64,000 nucleotides of DNA, taken from the NCBI RefSeq assembly GCF_000223985.1, contig NZ_AFWV01000001.1, positions 372,001 to 436,000 on the forward strand. Direction: 5' to 3'. The notes under the pieces are model-generated. The model saw nothing but the letters and a program-made list of their open reading frames with translations. It ran no database searches and had not been told where the DNA came from. The stretch's first letter is position 1, and each line of letters begins with the position of its first letter. This document shows positions 16,708 through 25,467 of this stretch, piece after piece. Made by a program: the position numbers and the translations under genes. Source of the stretch: Thiocapsa marina 5811. GTDB taxonomy: Bacteria > Pseudomonadota > Gammaproteobacteria > Chromatiales > Chromatiaceae.

Positions 16708-17115
16708 ATGAAACAGACCCTGTTGCAGGAGACCTTTCCGGTCTACGTACTGGAGATCGACCGCGAGGAAACCCCGTTCGACTCGGTCGATGCGGTCTGC
16801 GGCTATTTCAGGGCCTGCATCGAGGCCCATCCCTCGGCCGTCTTCATCGCCGAATTCGACCATTTTCGACACACCCGATCGCTTCCGGACGGGCGTATCG
16901 ACAAAGACATCCGCGCCGCCAAGAATCTGGTGTTTTGTTTCGGCATCACCCTGCCGAACCCGCAGGCACTCGCGATGCGACCCCGGTCGATCGGTATCGC
17001 CGAGACCGACGACGGCTTCGTGATCACCTTCATCGAACTGCCGATGCCGGTGGCCAACGCCGCGATGGAGGACTGGGCAATGCGCCTGCGTCAAAGAGAG
17101 CCGGCACCGGCGTGA
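16708..17115 (+). CDS. DUF6858-like conserved protein
   Basis: The product is 135 aa, with a strong ribosome-binding site (GGGAGGG) before the ATG at 16708. Features include FPVYVLEIDREETPF, AEFDHFRHTR, AKNLVFCFGITLPNP and RPRSIGIAETDDGFVI, a pattern I associate with DUF6858 proteins of sulfur and iron oxidisers. It is soluble and without signal peptide. No biochemical role is known to me. It is followed about 95 bp later by a NifX-like gene on the same strand. Confidence 0.75.
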   Translation: MKQTLLQETFPVYVLEIDREETPFDSVDAVCGYFRACIEAHPSAVFIAEFDHFRHTRSLPDGRIDKDIRAAKNLVFCFGITLPNPQALAMRPRSIGIAETDDGFVITFIELPMPVANAAMEDWAMRLRQREPAPA

Positions 17116-17210
17116 GTCCAGCCGCTGCGCACCCGATCACGCACGACTTACGAGATCCGAAATCCATGACCAATCGAAGCGTCTTCGCCGTCTTGAACAC
17201 GGGGAAATCC

Positions 17211-17594
17211 ATGCGTATCGCCGTCACCAGCCAGAACTTTCGAACCATCACCGGACACGCCGGCAAAAGCCGTCGCTTCATCGTCTACGAGGCGGACAGC
17301 GACGGCCGTCCGAAGGAGGTCGAGCGGCTCGATCTGCCGATGGAGTTGTCCCTGCATGAGTATCACGGCGAGGATCACCCGCTGTTCGAGCTCGCTCTGA
17401 ACGGGATCGTGACGCAGGGCGCCGGGAACGGGTTTCTGCAACGCATGGCCCGCCACGGGATTCAGGTCTACACCACCAGCGCGACCGACCCGTTACAGGC
17501 CGTGTCCGCCATCCTCGCAGGCCAACCGCTGCCCGCGGCAGCTCCACACACCCATGACCACGGGACCGACAAAGGCGAGCACCGCCACGGTTGA
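17211..17594 (+). CDS. NifX/NafY-like dinitrogenase cofactor-binding domain protein
   Basis: The product is 127 aa. The ATG at 17211 follows GGGGA and gives the usual family N-terminus (MRIAVTSQNFRTITGHAGK); an in-frame ATG at 17166 is less likely. The single domain is of the NifX/NifB-C-terminal/VnfX type that binds iron-molybdenum cofactor precursors or other metal clusters (GNGFLQRMARHGIQVYTTS). The C-terminus is His-rich (HTHDHGTDKGEHRHG), suggesting metal binding. No nif genes are nearby, so it is more likely a general metal-cofactor protein than a nitrogenase factor. Confidence 0.82.
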   Translation: MRIAVTSQNFRTITGHAGKSRRFIVYEADSDGRPKEVERLDLPMELSLHEYHGEDHPLFELALNGIVTQGAGNGFLQRMARHGIQVYTTSATDPLQAVSAILAGQPLPAAAPHTHDHGTDKGEHRHG

Positions 17595-17829
17595 CGCCGA
17601 TCATCCTTAGCGCCGAAGAATCGCACCCCTGAAGCAAGCATTGACGCTGCCCGATCACAGGTTGCGATTCGTCATTTCCGATATCGCCTTTGCGGCATAA
17701 CCTGATTCACCTTCCACCGGCGGGCTAGCCTGATCCGGACCGTCGGCGATCTCCGCGATCGCCGACACCCTGCCCGGCACCCGACAGCCCTCCTTACCGC
17801 CCCTGATCTCCAAACTCGGGAAGATCGCC

Positions 17830-19449
17830 ATGCTTGACAGCACCATGATCGAGCTCTCGCGGTGGCAATTCGCCATGACCGCGATGTACCACTTCCTCTT
17901 CGTACCCCTCACACTCGGCCTCGCCTGGATCCTGGTGATCATGGAGAGCGTCTATGTCATGACCGGACGCGAGATCTACCGGGACATGACCAAGTTCTGG
18001 GGCAAGCTCTTCGGCATCAACTTCGCGTTGGGCGTGACCACCGGGCTCACCATGGAGTTCCAATTCGGGACCAACTGGGCCTACTACAGTCACTATGTCG
18101 GCGACGTCTTCGGCGCGCCGCTCGCCATCGAGGGCCTGATGGCCTTCTTCCTGGAATCGACCTTCATCGGTCTGTTTTTCCTCGGCTGGGAGCGACTCTC
18201 CAAACGCCAGCATCTGACCGTCACCTTCCTGATGGCGCTGGCGTCGAACCTCTCGGCGCTCTGGATCCTGGTTGCCAACGGCTGGATGCAGAACCCGGTC
18301 GGTGCGGAGTTCAGTTACGAGACCATGCGCATGGAGATGACCAACTTCATGGATGTCATCGTCAATCCGGTCGCGCAGGTCAAGTTCGTGCACACGGTGG
18401 CCGCGGGCTACGTGACCGCATCCATGTTCGTCCTCGGCATCAGCTCCTGGTACATGCTCAAGGGACGGGATCTGGCCTTCGCCAAGCGTTCCTTCTCGGT
18501 CGCCATCGGATTCGGTTTGGCAGGGATCCTCTCGGTCATCCTGCTCGGCGACGAGTCCGGCTACGAGGTCGGCGACGTGCAGAAGGTGAAGCTCGCGGCG
18601 ATCGAGGCCGAGTGGCATTCCGAGCCCGCACCCGCAGGCTTTACGATCATCGGCTTCCCGAGCAACGAGGACGAGGAAACCCATGGGGCGGTCAAGATCC
18701 CCTGGCTCCTGGGCTTGATCGCCACGCGCTCGCTTGATACCGAGGTGAAGGGGCTGAAGGATCTGATGCGTGATCACGAGATCAGGATCCGCAGCGGCAT
18801 GATCGCCTACGACTATCTGCAACGCCTGCGCGGGGATCAGGACACGCCGGAGAACCGCGCGGTCTTCGATGATCACAAGGACGATCTCGGCTACGGGCTC
18901 CTGCTCAAGCGCTACACGGACGACCCGAGCCAGGCCACCGAGGAGCAGATCCGCATGGCGGTCAAGGACTCGATCCCCGAGGTCGCGCCGCTCTTCTGGA
19001 GCTTCCGCGTGATGGTCGCGGCCGGATTCTGGATGCTGGGCTTGATGATCCTTGGCTTCTACTTCAATACCAAGCGCGTCATTCAGGAGAAACGCTGGCT
19101 GCTGCGGCTGTTCCTGTGGAGCATCCCGGTGCCCTGGATCGCGGCGGAGACAGGCTGGTTCGTAGCCGAGTTCGGCCGTCAGCCATGGGCGATCGGCGAG
19201 GTTCTGCCCACCAGCATCGCCGCATCGAGCCTGGCGCCGAGCGACCTCATCATCAGCCTCTCGGCCTTTATCCTTTTCTACACGGTGCTCCTGATCATCG
19301 AGATGTATCTGATGTTCAAGTTCGGCCGACAGGGGCCGAGCTCGCTGCACACGGGCCGTTATCACCATGAGGAGGCGGCCACGGCATCCCGTTCAAACAT
19401 CGCGGGCGGCCCGGCACCCGTGCTCGCACCGCAGAAACGGCAAGACTAG
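17830..19449 (+). CDS. cydA: Cytochrome bd ubiquinol oxidase subunit I
   Basis: The product is 539 aa. It begins LSRWQFAMTAMYHFLFVPLTLGL, with the histidine that ligates heme b595, and has the conserved GWMQNPVG motif. The quinol-binding region between helices is of the long (E. coli-like) Q-loop type (about residues 255-335). It is the catalytic subunit of the high-affinity oxygen reductase in the cytoplasmic membrane, reducing O2 with ubiquinol. cydB follows after about 10 bp and cydX later, forming a cydABX operon. In a phototroph this enzyme would protect against oxygen under microoxic conditions. Confidence 0.96.
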   Translation: MLDSTMIELSRWQFAMTAMYHFLFVPLTLGLAWILVIMESVYVMTGREIYRDMTKFWGKLFGINFALGVTTGLTMEFQFGTNWAYYSHYVGDVFGAPLAIEGLMAFFLESTFIGLFFLGWERLSKRQHLTVTFLMALASNLSALWILVANGWMQNPVGAEFSYETMRMEMTNFMDVIVNPVAQVKFVHTVAAGYVTASMFVLGISSWYMLKGRDLAFAKRSFSVAIGFGLAGILSVILLGDESGYEVGDVQKVKLAAIEAEWHSEPAPAGFTIIGFPSNEDEETHGAVKIPWLLGLIATRSLDTEVKGLKDLMRDHEIRIRSGMIAYDYLQRLRGDQDTPENRAVFDDHKDDLGYGLLLKRYTDDPSQATEEQIRMAVKDSIPEVAPLFWSFRVMVAAGFWMLGLMILGFYFNTKRVIQEKRWLLRLFLWSIPVPWIAAETGWFVAEFGRQPWAIGEVLPTSIAASSLAPSDLIISLSAFILFYTVLLIIEMYLMFKFGRQGPSSLHTGRYHHEEAATASRSNIAGGPAPVLAPQKRQD

Positions 19450-19459
19450 GGGACCGATC

Positions 19460-20602
19460 ATGATCATCGACTACGAAGTCCTGAAATTCATCTGGTGGGT
19501 GCTGGTCGGCGTGCTCCTGATCGGCTTCGCCGTGACCGACGGTATGGACATGGGCGTCGGCGCGCTCTTGCCCTTTTTGGGCAAGACCGACGACGAACGA
19601 CGCGTCATCATCAACACCATCGGCCCGCACTGGGACGGCAACCAGGTCTGGCTGATCACGGCCGGCGGCGCCATCTTCGCCGCTTGGCCGATCGTCTATG
19701 CGACCGCCTTCTCGGGGTTTTACTTCGCGATGTTGCTTGCGCTCTTCGGGCTCTTCTTCCGGCCGGTCGGCTTCGACTACCGCAGCAAGATCGCCGATCC
19801 GCGCTGGCGCAATGCATGGGATTGGGGTCTCTTCATCGGCGGTGTGGTTCCGGCGTTGGTGTTCGGCGTCGCCTTCGGCAATCTGCTGCTGGGCGTTCCC
19901 TTCCATCTCGACGATATGCTGAGATCCTTCTACACGGGCAGCTTCTTCGGCCTCTTTCATCCGTTCGCGCTGTTGGCCGGCATCCTCAGCGTCACCATGC
20001 TGACCATGCACGGTGCGGTCTGGCTTCAGATTCGGGCGGCGGAGCCGATCGCGTCACGCGCAAAGGCAGCAGCCCGGATCTTCGCACTCATCAGCATCGC
20101 CGTGTTCGCGCTCGCCGGGGTCTGGCTGATCATCGGCGTGGACGGCTTCAAGGTGGTCTCCATGCCGGCGCTCGACGCCACGCCCAACCCGCTGACCAAA
20201 GAGGTCGTCGCGGACTCCTGGGCCTGGCTGGCCAACTACGCCAACCATCCCTGGACGTTGGTCTTCCCTGTGCTCGGCTTCGCGGGACTCTGGGCGACGA
20301 TGAAGCTCGCCGCCGCCGATCGTCCGGGTTGGGGTTTGGTGAGTGGCAGTCTGGCGATCACCGGCATCATCATGACCGCCGGGGTGAGTCTCTTCCCCTT
20401 CATCCTGCCGTCGCGGACCGATCCGAACAGCAGTCTGATCGTTTGGGACGCCGTCTCCAGCCATCTGACGCTGACGGTCATGTTCTGGGCGGCGGTCATC
20501 TTCATCCCGCTGATCCTGGCCTACACCACTTGGACCTATACCAAGATGTGGCGGCGGGTGACGGTGGAGGAGATCCGCGAGCAGGAGCATCTGGCGTACT
20601 GA
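19460..20602 (+). CDS. cydB: Cytochrome bd ubiquinol oxidase subunit II
   Basis: The product is 380 aa from the ATG at 19460 (MIIDYEVLKFIWWVLVGVLL). It is highly hydrophobic with about eight helices and has the family motifs DGMDMGVGALLPFLG and IGPHWDGNQVWLI. It pairs with CydA and supports heme insertion and oxidase assembly. The frame is open upstream into cydA, but GGGGACC before 19460 marks the start. Confidence 0.95.
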   Translation: MIIDYEVLKFIWWVLVGVLLIGFAVTDGMDMGVGALLPFLGKTDDERRVIINTIGPHWDGNQVWLITAGGAIFAAWPIVYATAFSGFYFAMLLALFGLFFRPVGFDYRSKIADPRWRNAWDWGLFIGGVVPALVFGVAFGNLLLGVPFHLDDMLRSFYTGSFFGLFHPFALLAGILSVTMLTMHGAVWLQIRAAEPIASRAKAAARIFALISIAVFALAGVWLIIGVDGFKVVSMPALDATPNPLTKEVVADSWAWLANYANHPWTLVFPVLGFAGLWATMKLAAADRPGWGLVSGSLAITGIIMTAGVSLFPFILPSRTDPNSSLIVWDAVSSHLTLTVMFWAAVIFIPLILAYTTWTYTKMWRRVTVEEIREQEHLAY

Positions 20603-20683
20603 GACACCAGGGACGCGGGTCGGCTTCACGCAGCCCGCGCCCCCCCTCGAGCAACGAGAGCGATCAACGAGAGGCTGACCTCA

Positions 20684-20806
20684 ATGTGGTATTTCGCCTG
20701 GATCCTGGGTGTGCTGTTGGCACTCGCCTTCGGCATCATCAACGTCATGTGGTACGAATCCGAGGAGTGTTTCAGACACACCGGAGATGCGCGACCCGAC
20801 AACTAA
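20684..20806 (+). CDS. cydX: CydX/YbgT small subunit of cytochrome bd
   Basis: This is a 40-aa ORF. It starts MWYFAWILGVLLALAFGIIN, the typical single-helix CydX signature, continues VMWYESEE and ends in a short polar tail. CydX stabilises the hemes of cytochrome bd. It lies 81 bp after cydB on the same strand, with GAGAG upstream as a modest ribosome-binding site. Confidence 0.93.
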   Translation: MWYFAWILGVLLALAFGIINVMWYESEECFRHTGDARPDN

Positions 20807-20828
20807 TGCAGCACCGCGGAAGGCTCGA

Positions 20829-20877
20829 CTCCGCCTCCCGGGCACGCCGACTTCAATCGGCACCCGGGGAGGCGGAG
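20829..20877 (+). terminator. Long GC-rich hairpin after cydX
   Basis: CTCCGCCTCCCGGG (20829-20842) pairs with CCGGGGAGGCGGAG ending at 20877, with extra pairing inside (GCCGA/TCGGC) and small bulges. It lies 22 bp after cydX and no T-run follows. It probably protects or ends the cydABX transcript. Confidence 0.55.
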
Positions 20878-20981
20878 CTCGGTCCGCCGTGGACTCGAGC
20901 GCGAAGTGCCTTTGACATCGCGCGGCGTTGCACCGGCCCTCGGCATGCCGGCCACGGCGGGCGACATGCCGTTGCAGCTGC

Positions 20982-21012
20982 GAGCACCGAACAGCACCGA
21001 ACAGCACCGAAT
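20982..21012. repeat. Three tandem copies of a 10-bp unit
   Basis: The unit ACAGCACCGA (first copy CGAGCACCGA) is repeated three times at 20981-21010. It lies between the converging 3' ends of cydX and the next gene. It is possibly a polymerase-slippage product. Confidence 0.7.
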
Positions 21013-21019
21013 GCGGGCC

Positions 21020-21541
21020 TTATCGGCTGATCGAACCGCGACCGAACCGCCCTTGGGCCGGCTGACTACGCCGCGCCCGATCCATCTGCATCTGAAGGCG
21101 CTGGCTCTGTTGTTGCGCCTCCAACTCCATCAACTGCCCCTGCATGCGGATCTGACCGGCCCGAAGGTCCGGCGCATCTAGCCCGCCACGCGGCACCCGC
21201 CGATCCTCGCGACGGGCCGAGTCGAGGACGCGATTTTGCTGCTGAAGAAGCTCGCGGTAACGGATAGCCTCGTTCCACTCGATCGACTGCTGCCGCGCCG
21301 CGTCGGGGGAAGACCGCGGGCCGAACTGCTGTCTCGCCGCTCGTTGATCCTGCTGTAATCGCAGCCAACCGGCCGCGGCCCGCTGCGACTGGATCCCCTG
21401 CGCGCGCATCGCTTCCGTCTCGGCAGCGACAGGCATGGCCACCCCGAGTGTTGCGATGACGACAAAGAGAAAGGCCGTTTGTCGCAGACATCGCACCGAT
21501 GCGGTGCGGAGGGGGCATTGAACCGTCTGAAACCTGTGCAT
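21020..21541 (-). CDS. Exported Gln/Arg-rich coiled-coil protein, unknown
   Basis: The product is 173 aa from the ATG at 21541 (MHRFQTVQCPLRT). Residues about 20-40 form a signal peptide (TAFLFVVIATLGVAMPVAAE). The mature part is almost entirely charged and polar helix, rich in Gln and Arg (LLQQQNRVLDSARREDRR, LMELEAQQQSQRLQMQMD), and probably forms a periplasmic coiled coil. I recognise no family. It converges on cydX and diverges from the candidate small RNA. Confidence 0.72.
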   Translation of the reverse strand: MHRFQTVQCPLRTASVRCLRQTAFLFVVIATLGVAMPVAAETEAMRAQGIQSQRAAAGWLRLQQDQRAARQQFGPRSSPDAARQQSIEWNEAIRYRELLQQQNRVLDSARREDRRVPRGGLDAPDLRAGQIRMQGQLMELEAQQQSQRLQMQMDRARRSQPAQGRFGRGSISR

Positions 21542-21639
21542 CGCTCGGCTCCCATCGTGGACGTCACCGACCCGCATGTTCGCAAACTATTGTTTTAATT
21601 AAAGAACAGCTCTTGGCGGAAAATTGGCATCGGTTCTGC

Positions 21640-21731
21640 ATTAAGTCGGTTAAGACGACGCTTCCGTTCTTCGGTTTCGTTCTCTGACCTCCTCAGTGGT
21701 GATTCGCCCCGCGTCAGCGGGGTTTTTTTTT
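21640..21731 (+). ncRNA. Candidate small RNA with a CCUCC hairpin loop
   Basis: No credible protein is encoded here, yet a strong intrinsic terminator ends the segment. About 25 nt upstream of the assumed 5' end is a sigma-54-like pattern, TGGC at 21614 and GGCA at 21626, giving GG-N10-GC. Within the transcript, CTGA (21684-21687) pairs with TCAG (21693-21696) and presents the loop CCTCC, complementary to Shine-Dalgarno sequences. That combination (anti-SD loop plus terminator) is typical of trans-acting small RNAs. The start site and promoter are guesses. Confidence 0.4.
21707..21731 (+). terminator. Rho-independent terminator
   Basis: Stem CCCCGC/GCGGGG (21707-21712 and 21717-21722) with loop GTCA, followed by nine Ts. 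It is the clearest intrinsic terminator in the chromosomal part and has no protein gene in front of it. Confidence 0.9.
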
Positions 21732-21734
21732 ATC

Positions 21735-21926
21735 TAAACCGCGCCGAGCGCGGTATGTGATGTTTTTGGATGGGATCGGCCTCGGCAGACTCGACGATTG
21801 TCGGAGCCGGCGCGGTTTAAAGTTCTAAAAAATCTAAGATTCTAAACCGCGTCTCCACGAGGTTCGGAAAAATCCCTAATCCCGACACAACGTGAAAATG
21901 ACGCATGTCGCTCTGGACGCGGTTTA
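21735..21926. repeat. Pair of inverted-repeat elements with AT-rich spacer
   Basis: Element one is 21735-21819 (85 bp, TAAACCGCGCC...GGCGCGGTTTA). Element two is 21843-21926 (84 bp, TAAACCGCGTC...GACGCGGTTTA). The 23-bp spacer is AT-rich. The first has the core with TTTTTGGATGGGATCGGCC; the second is of the other core type in reverse orientation. The pair starts 4 bp after the T-run of the preceding terminator. Confidence 0.9.
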
Positions 21927-21928
21927 GA

Positions 21929-22080
21929 CTATCCGGACGAAAAATCGCCTTTGGCTGCCGTTTTCGTTGTTTCCGGGGCATACCGGATTCGCCCCTTGGC
22001 AAACCCAACAGCCGGAGCCGAAATGACCCAGCACGAGCACTTGATGGACAGGCATCCCGGTCCTAGAGTTCAGTCAGGCT
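21929..22080 (+). pseudogene. Duplicated structured leader followed by a 19-codon gene remnant
   Basis: Bases 21929-22032 closely resemble 25468-25571, the leader and first codons of the 98-aa gene at 25561. After the ATG at 22023 only MTQHEHLMDRHPGPRVQSG can be read before a stop at 22078-22080, and similarity to the intact gene ends within a few codons. In this leader TTTGGCT (21950-21956) pairs with AGCCGAA (22016-22022), and GGGGC (21975-21979) with GCCCC (21991-21995). It is probably the stump left when an insertion displaced the original gene. Confidence 0.6.
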
Positions 22081-22309
22081 GAGGGCCTTGGAGTGGCATC
22101 CCGACATGGGCTGGCGGTGGTAAGGCGAGAGACCGGCGATTGTGTTGTTGCGGGCGTGACCGCCATTGACCCGTGGATCGCCAAGGCGCCGCAGCCGTCA
22201 CCCACTTTGCGGTCGCAACGCCAACACAAACGGCCAGTCCCGAGAGCATCGTCAGCGACTGCCACGGGTCGCGAACGGACCCGTCCGCCGCCTCTCAGGC
22301 TGTGTTGCA

Positions 22310-23278
22310 ATGCGACAAAAAGGAGCTCAGCAGTTGCTCTTGCAACCGAATCACCACCATAACCCATTCCCCTTTTTTTGTGTGGATTCCGCATTTTCCG
22401 AAGACCAGTGCGCTGTACTCGAAGGCCTATTTCTTCAAACCAATGATTGGCAGCATCGAGATGGTGAGTTTTACCGGTGCTCTCTTTGCGACACGACCAA
22501 GCATATTCCGGCATCGTTTCAAGCCAAAATACTCGCAAGAATGCGAGAGATTACCCGTTTGCCACTCGATAGTCGTATTGCAGTCACGGCTCAACGCATG
22601 CTGCCTGGACACGTTATCGGCATACATAGCGACCGACCACTCTTGGGCTACGAGGCTGTACGACTGGTCGTCCAAATTAATAAAAACTGGCAACCTGAGC
22701 ATGGCGGTGTTTTGGAATTATTCTCATCGCCGGACAGCAAAGCCGTCTTCAGAGTTAATCCTGAATACAACAAGGCTTTTGGCTTTCCACTTCACGCGGA
22801 TTCGTACCATGGAGTGACCGAGGTGAGCCAGCCGCGCCAAACAGTGGTCTTCAATTTCTGGCATATAGCGAACACACCCGAACTGGCTGCATACGTTCAA
22901 GCCTTGTTTGCCAACCTTCATTTCTCGGAGTTACCGGCGGCACTCAACCCGATTGCCTCGGCGGCAGAATCCACTCTTCCCGAAGATACGACATTTCGTG
23001 CAGGCACAGCGGCGATTGCACTCCATCGCTTGGGCTACGACGAGGCAACCATTGTGACCGGGTACCGGCACAGCGCCGGGCTTGCTTTCTGTGATACCGG
23101 CGACGCAGAAACCGATGCAGCCGTGCTCCTGGCGGACTGGATGGCTTACTTGCATCGAGATTCGTTTAATCTGGTACGCTGGAATATCTTGCGGAATAAG
23201 CTCCATGGAATAGAAACGGCGCCGCGCCTGCTGTCCGCATGGCAGCTTTGCCTGCCGAAATGGAGAGAGTCACAATAA
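22310..23278 (+). CDS. 2-oxoglutarate/Fe(II)-dependent oxygenase-like protein
   Basis: The product is 322 aa from the ATG at 22310; upstream in-frame sequence is Arg-rich and unlikely to be coding. The middle (about residues 110-190) shows a double-stranded beta-helix iron site: IGIHSDRP supplies His and Asp, YHGVTEVS supplies the distal His, and QPRQTVVFNFW the arginine-bearing strand. A helical C-terminal domain of about 120 aa follows. Such enzymes hydroxylate proteins or modified peptides, and related ones act in cyclophane RiPP pathways, but I see no precursor peptide or radical-SAM partner here. Base composition is clearly AT-richer than the flanks, suggesting transfer. It converges with dbpA. 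Confidence 0.65.
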   Translation: MRQKGAQQLLLQPNHHHNPFPFFCVDSAFSEDQCAVLEGLFLQTNDWQHRDGEFYRCSLCDTTKHIPASFQAKILARMREITRLPLDSRIAVTAQRMLPGHVIGIHSDRPLLGYEAVRLVVQINKNWQPEHGGVLELFSSPDSKAVFRVNPEYNKAFGFPLHADSYHGVTEVSQPRQTVVFNFWHIANTPELAAYVQALFANLHFSELPAALNPIASAAESTLPEDTTFRAGTAAIALHRLGYDEATIVTGYRHSAGLAFCDTGDAETDAAVLLADWMAYLHRDSFNLVRWNILRNKLHGIETAPRLLSAWQLCLPKWRESQ

Positions 23279-23421
23279 GCCGTATAGGAATCCGGCCTCT
23301 GCCCCCCTTACCGCTGCGCTCGATGATTACTCTGCGAGAGAGCTCCACGTCATTGGTGCTCTGCCGACCGCATGCTCTCCAACGACGATGGCCTACACCA
23401 GATCACCGATGGAGAGCGTGA

Positions 23422-24807
23422 CTATTTGATCAGCCTGACACGAAACGCGCGTCCCTTCAATTTGCCCACGGACAGTTTCTTCAATGCCGCCGCCACGCAC
23501 TCCCGGCTGACCGCCACATAGGCCCAATGGTCCGCGATCTGGATTCTTCCCACGTGCTCACCGCGAAGACCACCCGGCCCCGTCAAAGCGCCCAGGATAT
23601 CCCCGGGGCGAATCTTTTGCTTCTTTCCGGCATCGATCTGAACGGTCTCCATCGGCGGCACCATCGGACGCTGCTTTAGAATGTCGAGTGACGGCAATAA
23701 CTCACTGTCCACGATAGGATCCACGGGGGTATCCAATGAGGCGACGCGATGCGCCTCCCCTTCATCGTAGAGAGAAAAGGCGGCCCCCGTGCTGCCGGCA
23801 CGCCCGGTACGACCAACGCGATGGATATGCACCTCCGCATCCTGTGCAATCCGGTAGTTGATCACGGCATCGAGTGAATCGATGTCCAAGCCACGGGCCG
23901 CCACATCGGTGGCCACCAGCACCGAGACGCTCTTATTGGAGAACCGCACCAGAACCTCATCGCGATCCCTTTGCTCCAGGTCACCGTGCAGCGCCAGGAC
24001 GCTAAAACCACTGTCCCGTAACCCCTGAGCCACTTGTCGCGTGTCGACCTTGGTATTGCAAAACACCAGGGTCGACACCGGTTGGTGCTGCAACAGCAAA
24101 AGGCATAAGGCTCGCTGCCGCTGTTGCTCGTCGGTCACGCGATAGAAGTGCTGGGCGATACTGCGATTGTCGTGGGTAGACGCCACTTGGGCCATGACCG
24201 GTTCAGTCATGATACGCCGGGCGATGGCTTGGATCCGACTGGGGTAGGTGGCGCTAAACAGCAGTGTTTGGCGTCTCGTCGGTATCCGATCGATGATCGC
24301 ATCCAGCGCCTTCTCAAAGCCCATCTCAAGCATCCGATCCGCCTCGTCGAGCACCAGCATGGTCACATCATCCAACCGCAGTGTGCCGCGCTCCAGGTGA
24401 TCCGCGATACGGCCGGGGGTTCCCACAACGATATGGGCGCCGTGCTCCAGCGAGACGACCTGAGGGCCAACGGCGACCCCGCCGCAGAGTGTCAGCACCT
24501 TGATGTTGTGCCTTCGGCGCCCGAGGGCACGGATCTCCTTGGCCACCTGATCGGCGAGCTCACGGGTGGGACAGAGTACGAGAGACTGCACACGAAAGCA
24601 TCCGACATCGAGCCGCTCCAATAGACCGAGCCCGAACGCAGCGGTCTTCCCCGAACCGGTCTTGCCTTGTGCGATGACATCCCGCCCCGACAGGATATCC
24701 GGACAACTCAGTGCCTGGATGGGGGTCATGGTGTCATAGCCGAGCGAGGACAGATTCTCCAGCAGATCCGGGTTGAGGTTGAGAGAGGTGAATGACGTAT
24801 TGGTCAA
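23422..24807 (-). CDS. dbpA: ATP-dependent RNA helicase DbpA
   Basis: The product is 461 aa. I start at TTG 24807: it gives the family N-terminus (TNTSFTSLNL), has AGAGGG upstream, and overlaps the TGA of the preceding gene as TTGA. The helicase core shows AQGKTGSGKTAAF, PTRELADQ, LVLDEADRM, FSATYP and HRVGRTGRAG. The C-terminal 75 aa is the DbpA RNA-binding domain that targets hairpin 92 of 23S rRNA. The protein helps large-subunit ribosome assembly. Confidence 0.92.
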   Translation of the reverse strand: MTNTSFTSLNLNPDLLENLSSLGYDTMTPIQALSCPDILSGRDVIAQGKTGSGKTAAFGLGLLERLDVGCFRVQSLVLCPTRELADQVAKEIRALGRRRHNIKVLTLCGGVAVGPQVVSLEHGAHIVVGTPGRIADHLERGTLRLDDVTMLVLDEADRMLEMGFEKALDAIIDRIPTRRQTLLFSATYPSRIQAIARRIMTEPVMAQVASTHDNRSIAQHFYRVTDEQQRQRALCLLLLQHQPVSTLVFCNTKVDTRQVAQGLRDSGFSVLALHGDLEQRDRDEVLVRFSNKSVSVLVATDVAARGLDIDSLDAVINYRIAQDAEVHIHRVGRTGRAGSTGAAFSLYDEGEAHRVASLDTPVDPIVDSELLPSLDILKQRPMVPPMETVQIDAGKKQKIRPGDILGALTGPGGLRGEHVGRIQIADHWAYVAVSRECVAAALKKLSVGKLKGRAFRVRLIK

Positions 24808-25310
24808 GAGGGGTGTCCCTCTGTGGCGCTGGAGTCGTCCTGTTGAGTGCGACCATCGCGGTACTCCAACTGGACGCCGCCGAGAAAGTTTCGCAGAATT
24901 TGATCTTTGCATTGGCGGTAGTGCTGATGGTCCGGCTTGCGAAAGAATGCACTCAACTCATGCTTGCTGATGCGCAGATTGCTTGCGGCCAAGAGACGCA
25001 GGATATCGTCCGCCTTCAGATCCAAAGCGATCTTGAGTTTTCTAAAGATGATGTTGTTGTTTAATGATTGCTCCGGCTCGGGCTGTTCGCTGTCTTTCTT
25101 GCCCCGTCGATCATTGATCAAGCCGTTGAGGAAAATCGCCAATTGTTGATCGCTACATTCCTCGAACTCTGGATCGTCGTCTTTTTTCAACCAATTGCTG
25201 ACTTGCGAACGGGTCACCCGACTGTCCGCTGCGGAAAATATCGCTATCATCTTGAGATCATCGAAATCGAATGCGTATCGAAGACGGCGCAGGACGTCGT
25301 TGTTGGTCAT
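24804..25310 (-). CDS. DUF1456 (YehS-like) protein
   Basis: The product is 168 aa, built of two copies of the DUF1456 unit: NNDVLRRLRYAFDFDDLKM at the N-terminus and NNIIFRKLKIALDLKADDI from about residue 84. Each is followed by a helical segment with a conserved FLNGLI/FLGGVQ end. Function is unknown. It is cytoplasmic, with an acidic linker between the units. The stop overlaps the dbpA start, so the two are translationally coupled, which suggests an RNA-related role. Confidence 0.9.
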   Translation of the reverse strand: MTNNDVLRRLRYAFDFDDLKMIAIFSAADSRVTRSQVSNWLKKDDDPEFEECSDQQLAIFLNGLINDRRGKKDSEQPEPEQSLNNNIIFRKLKIALDLKADDILRLLAASNLRISKHELSAFFRKPDHQHYRQCKDQILRNFLGGVQLEYRDGRTQQDDSSATEGHPS

Positions 25311-25467
25311 ATAGGGACTCGATGGTTAAATGGTTAAATGGATAGAGGGCGGAGATGAACCAGGCCATACCATCATCCACAACTCGTTGCAGAGGACCGT
25401 GCTCACTCGGAGGCACGACGCAAGAACAGGAAAAGGTCTTTCGCCGAAAAACGCCGTTGAATAGGGC

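Noticed and set aside
16650-17210. N-terminal extension of the NifX-like protein
   Set aside because: It overlaps the DUF6858-like gene in another frame and looks like shadow sequence; the domain starts cleanly at 17211 after GGGGA.
17211-17594. Nitrogen-fixation gene nifX
   Set aside because: No other nif gene is present and the short His-tailed form is common outside nitrogenase clusters.
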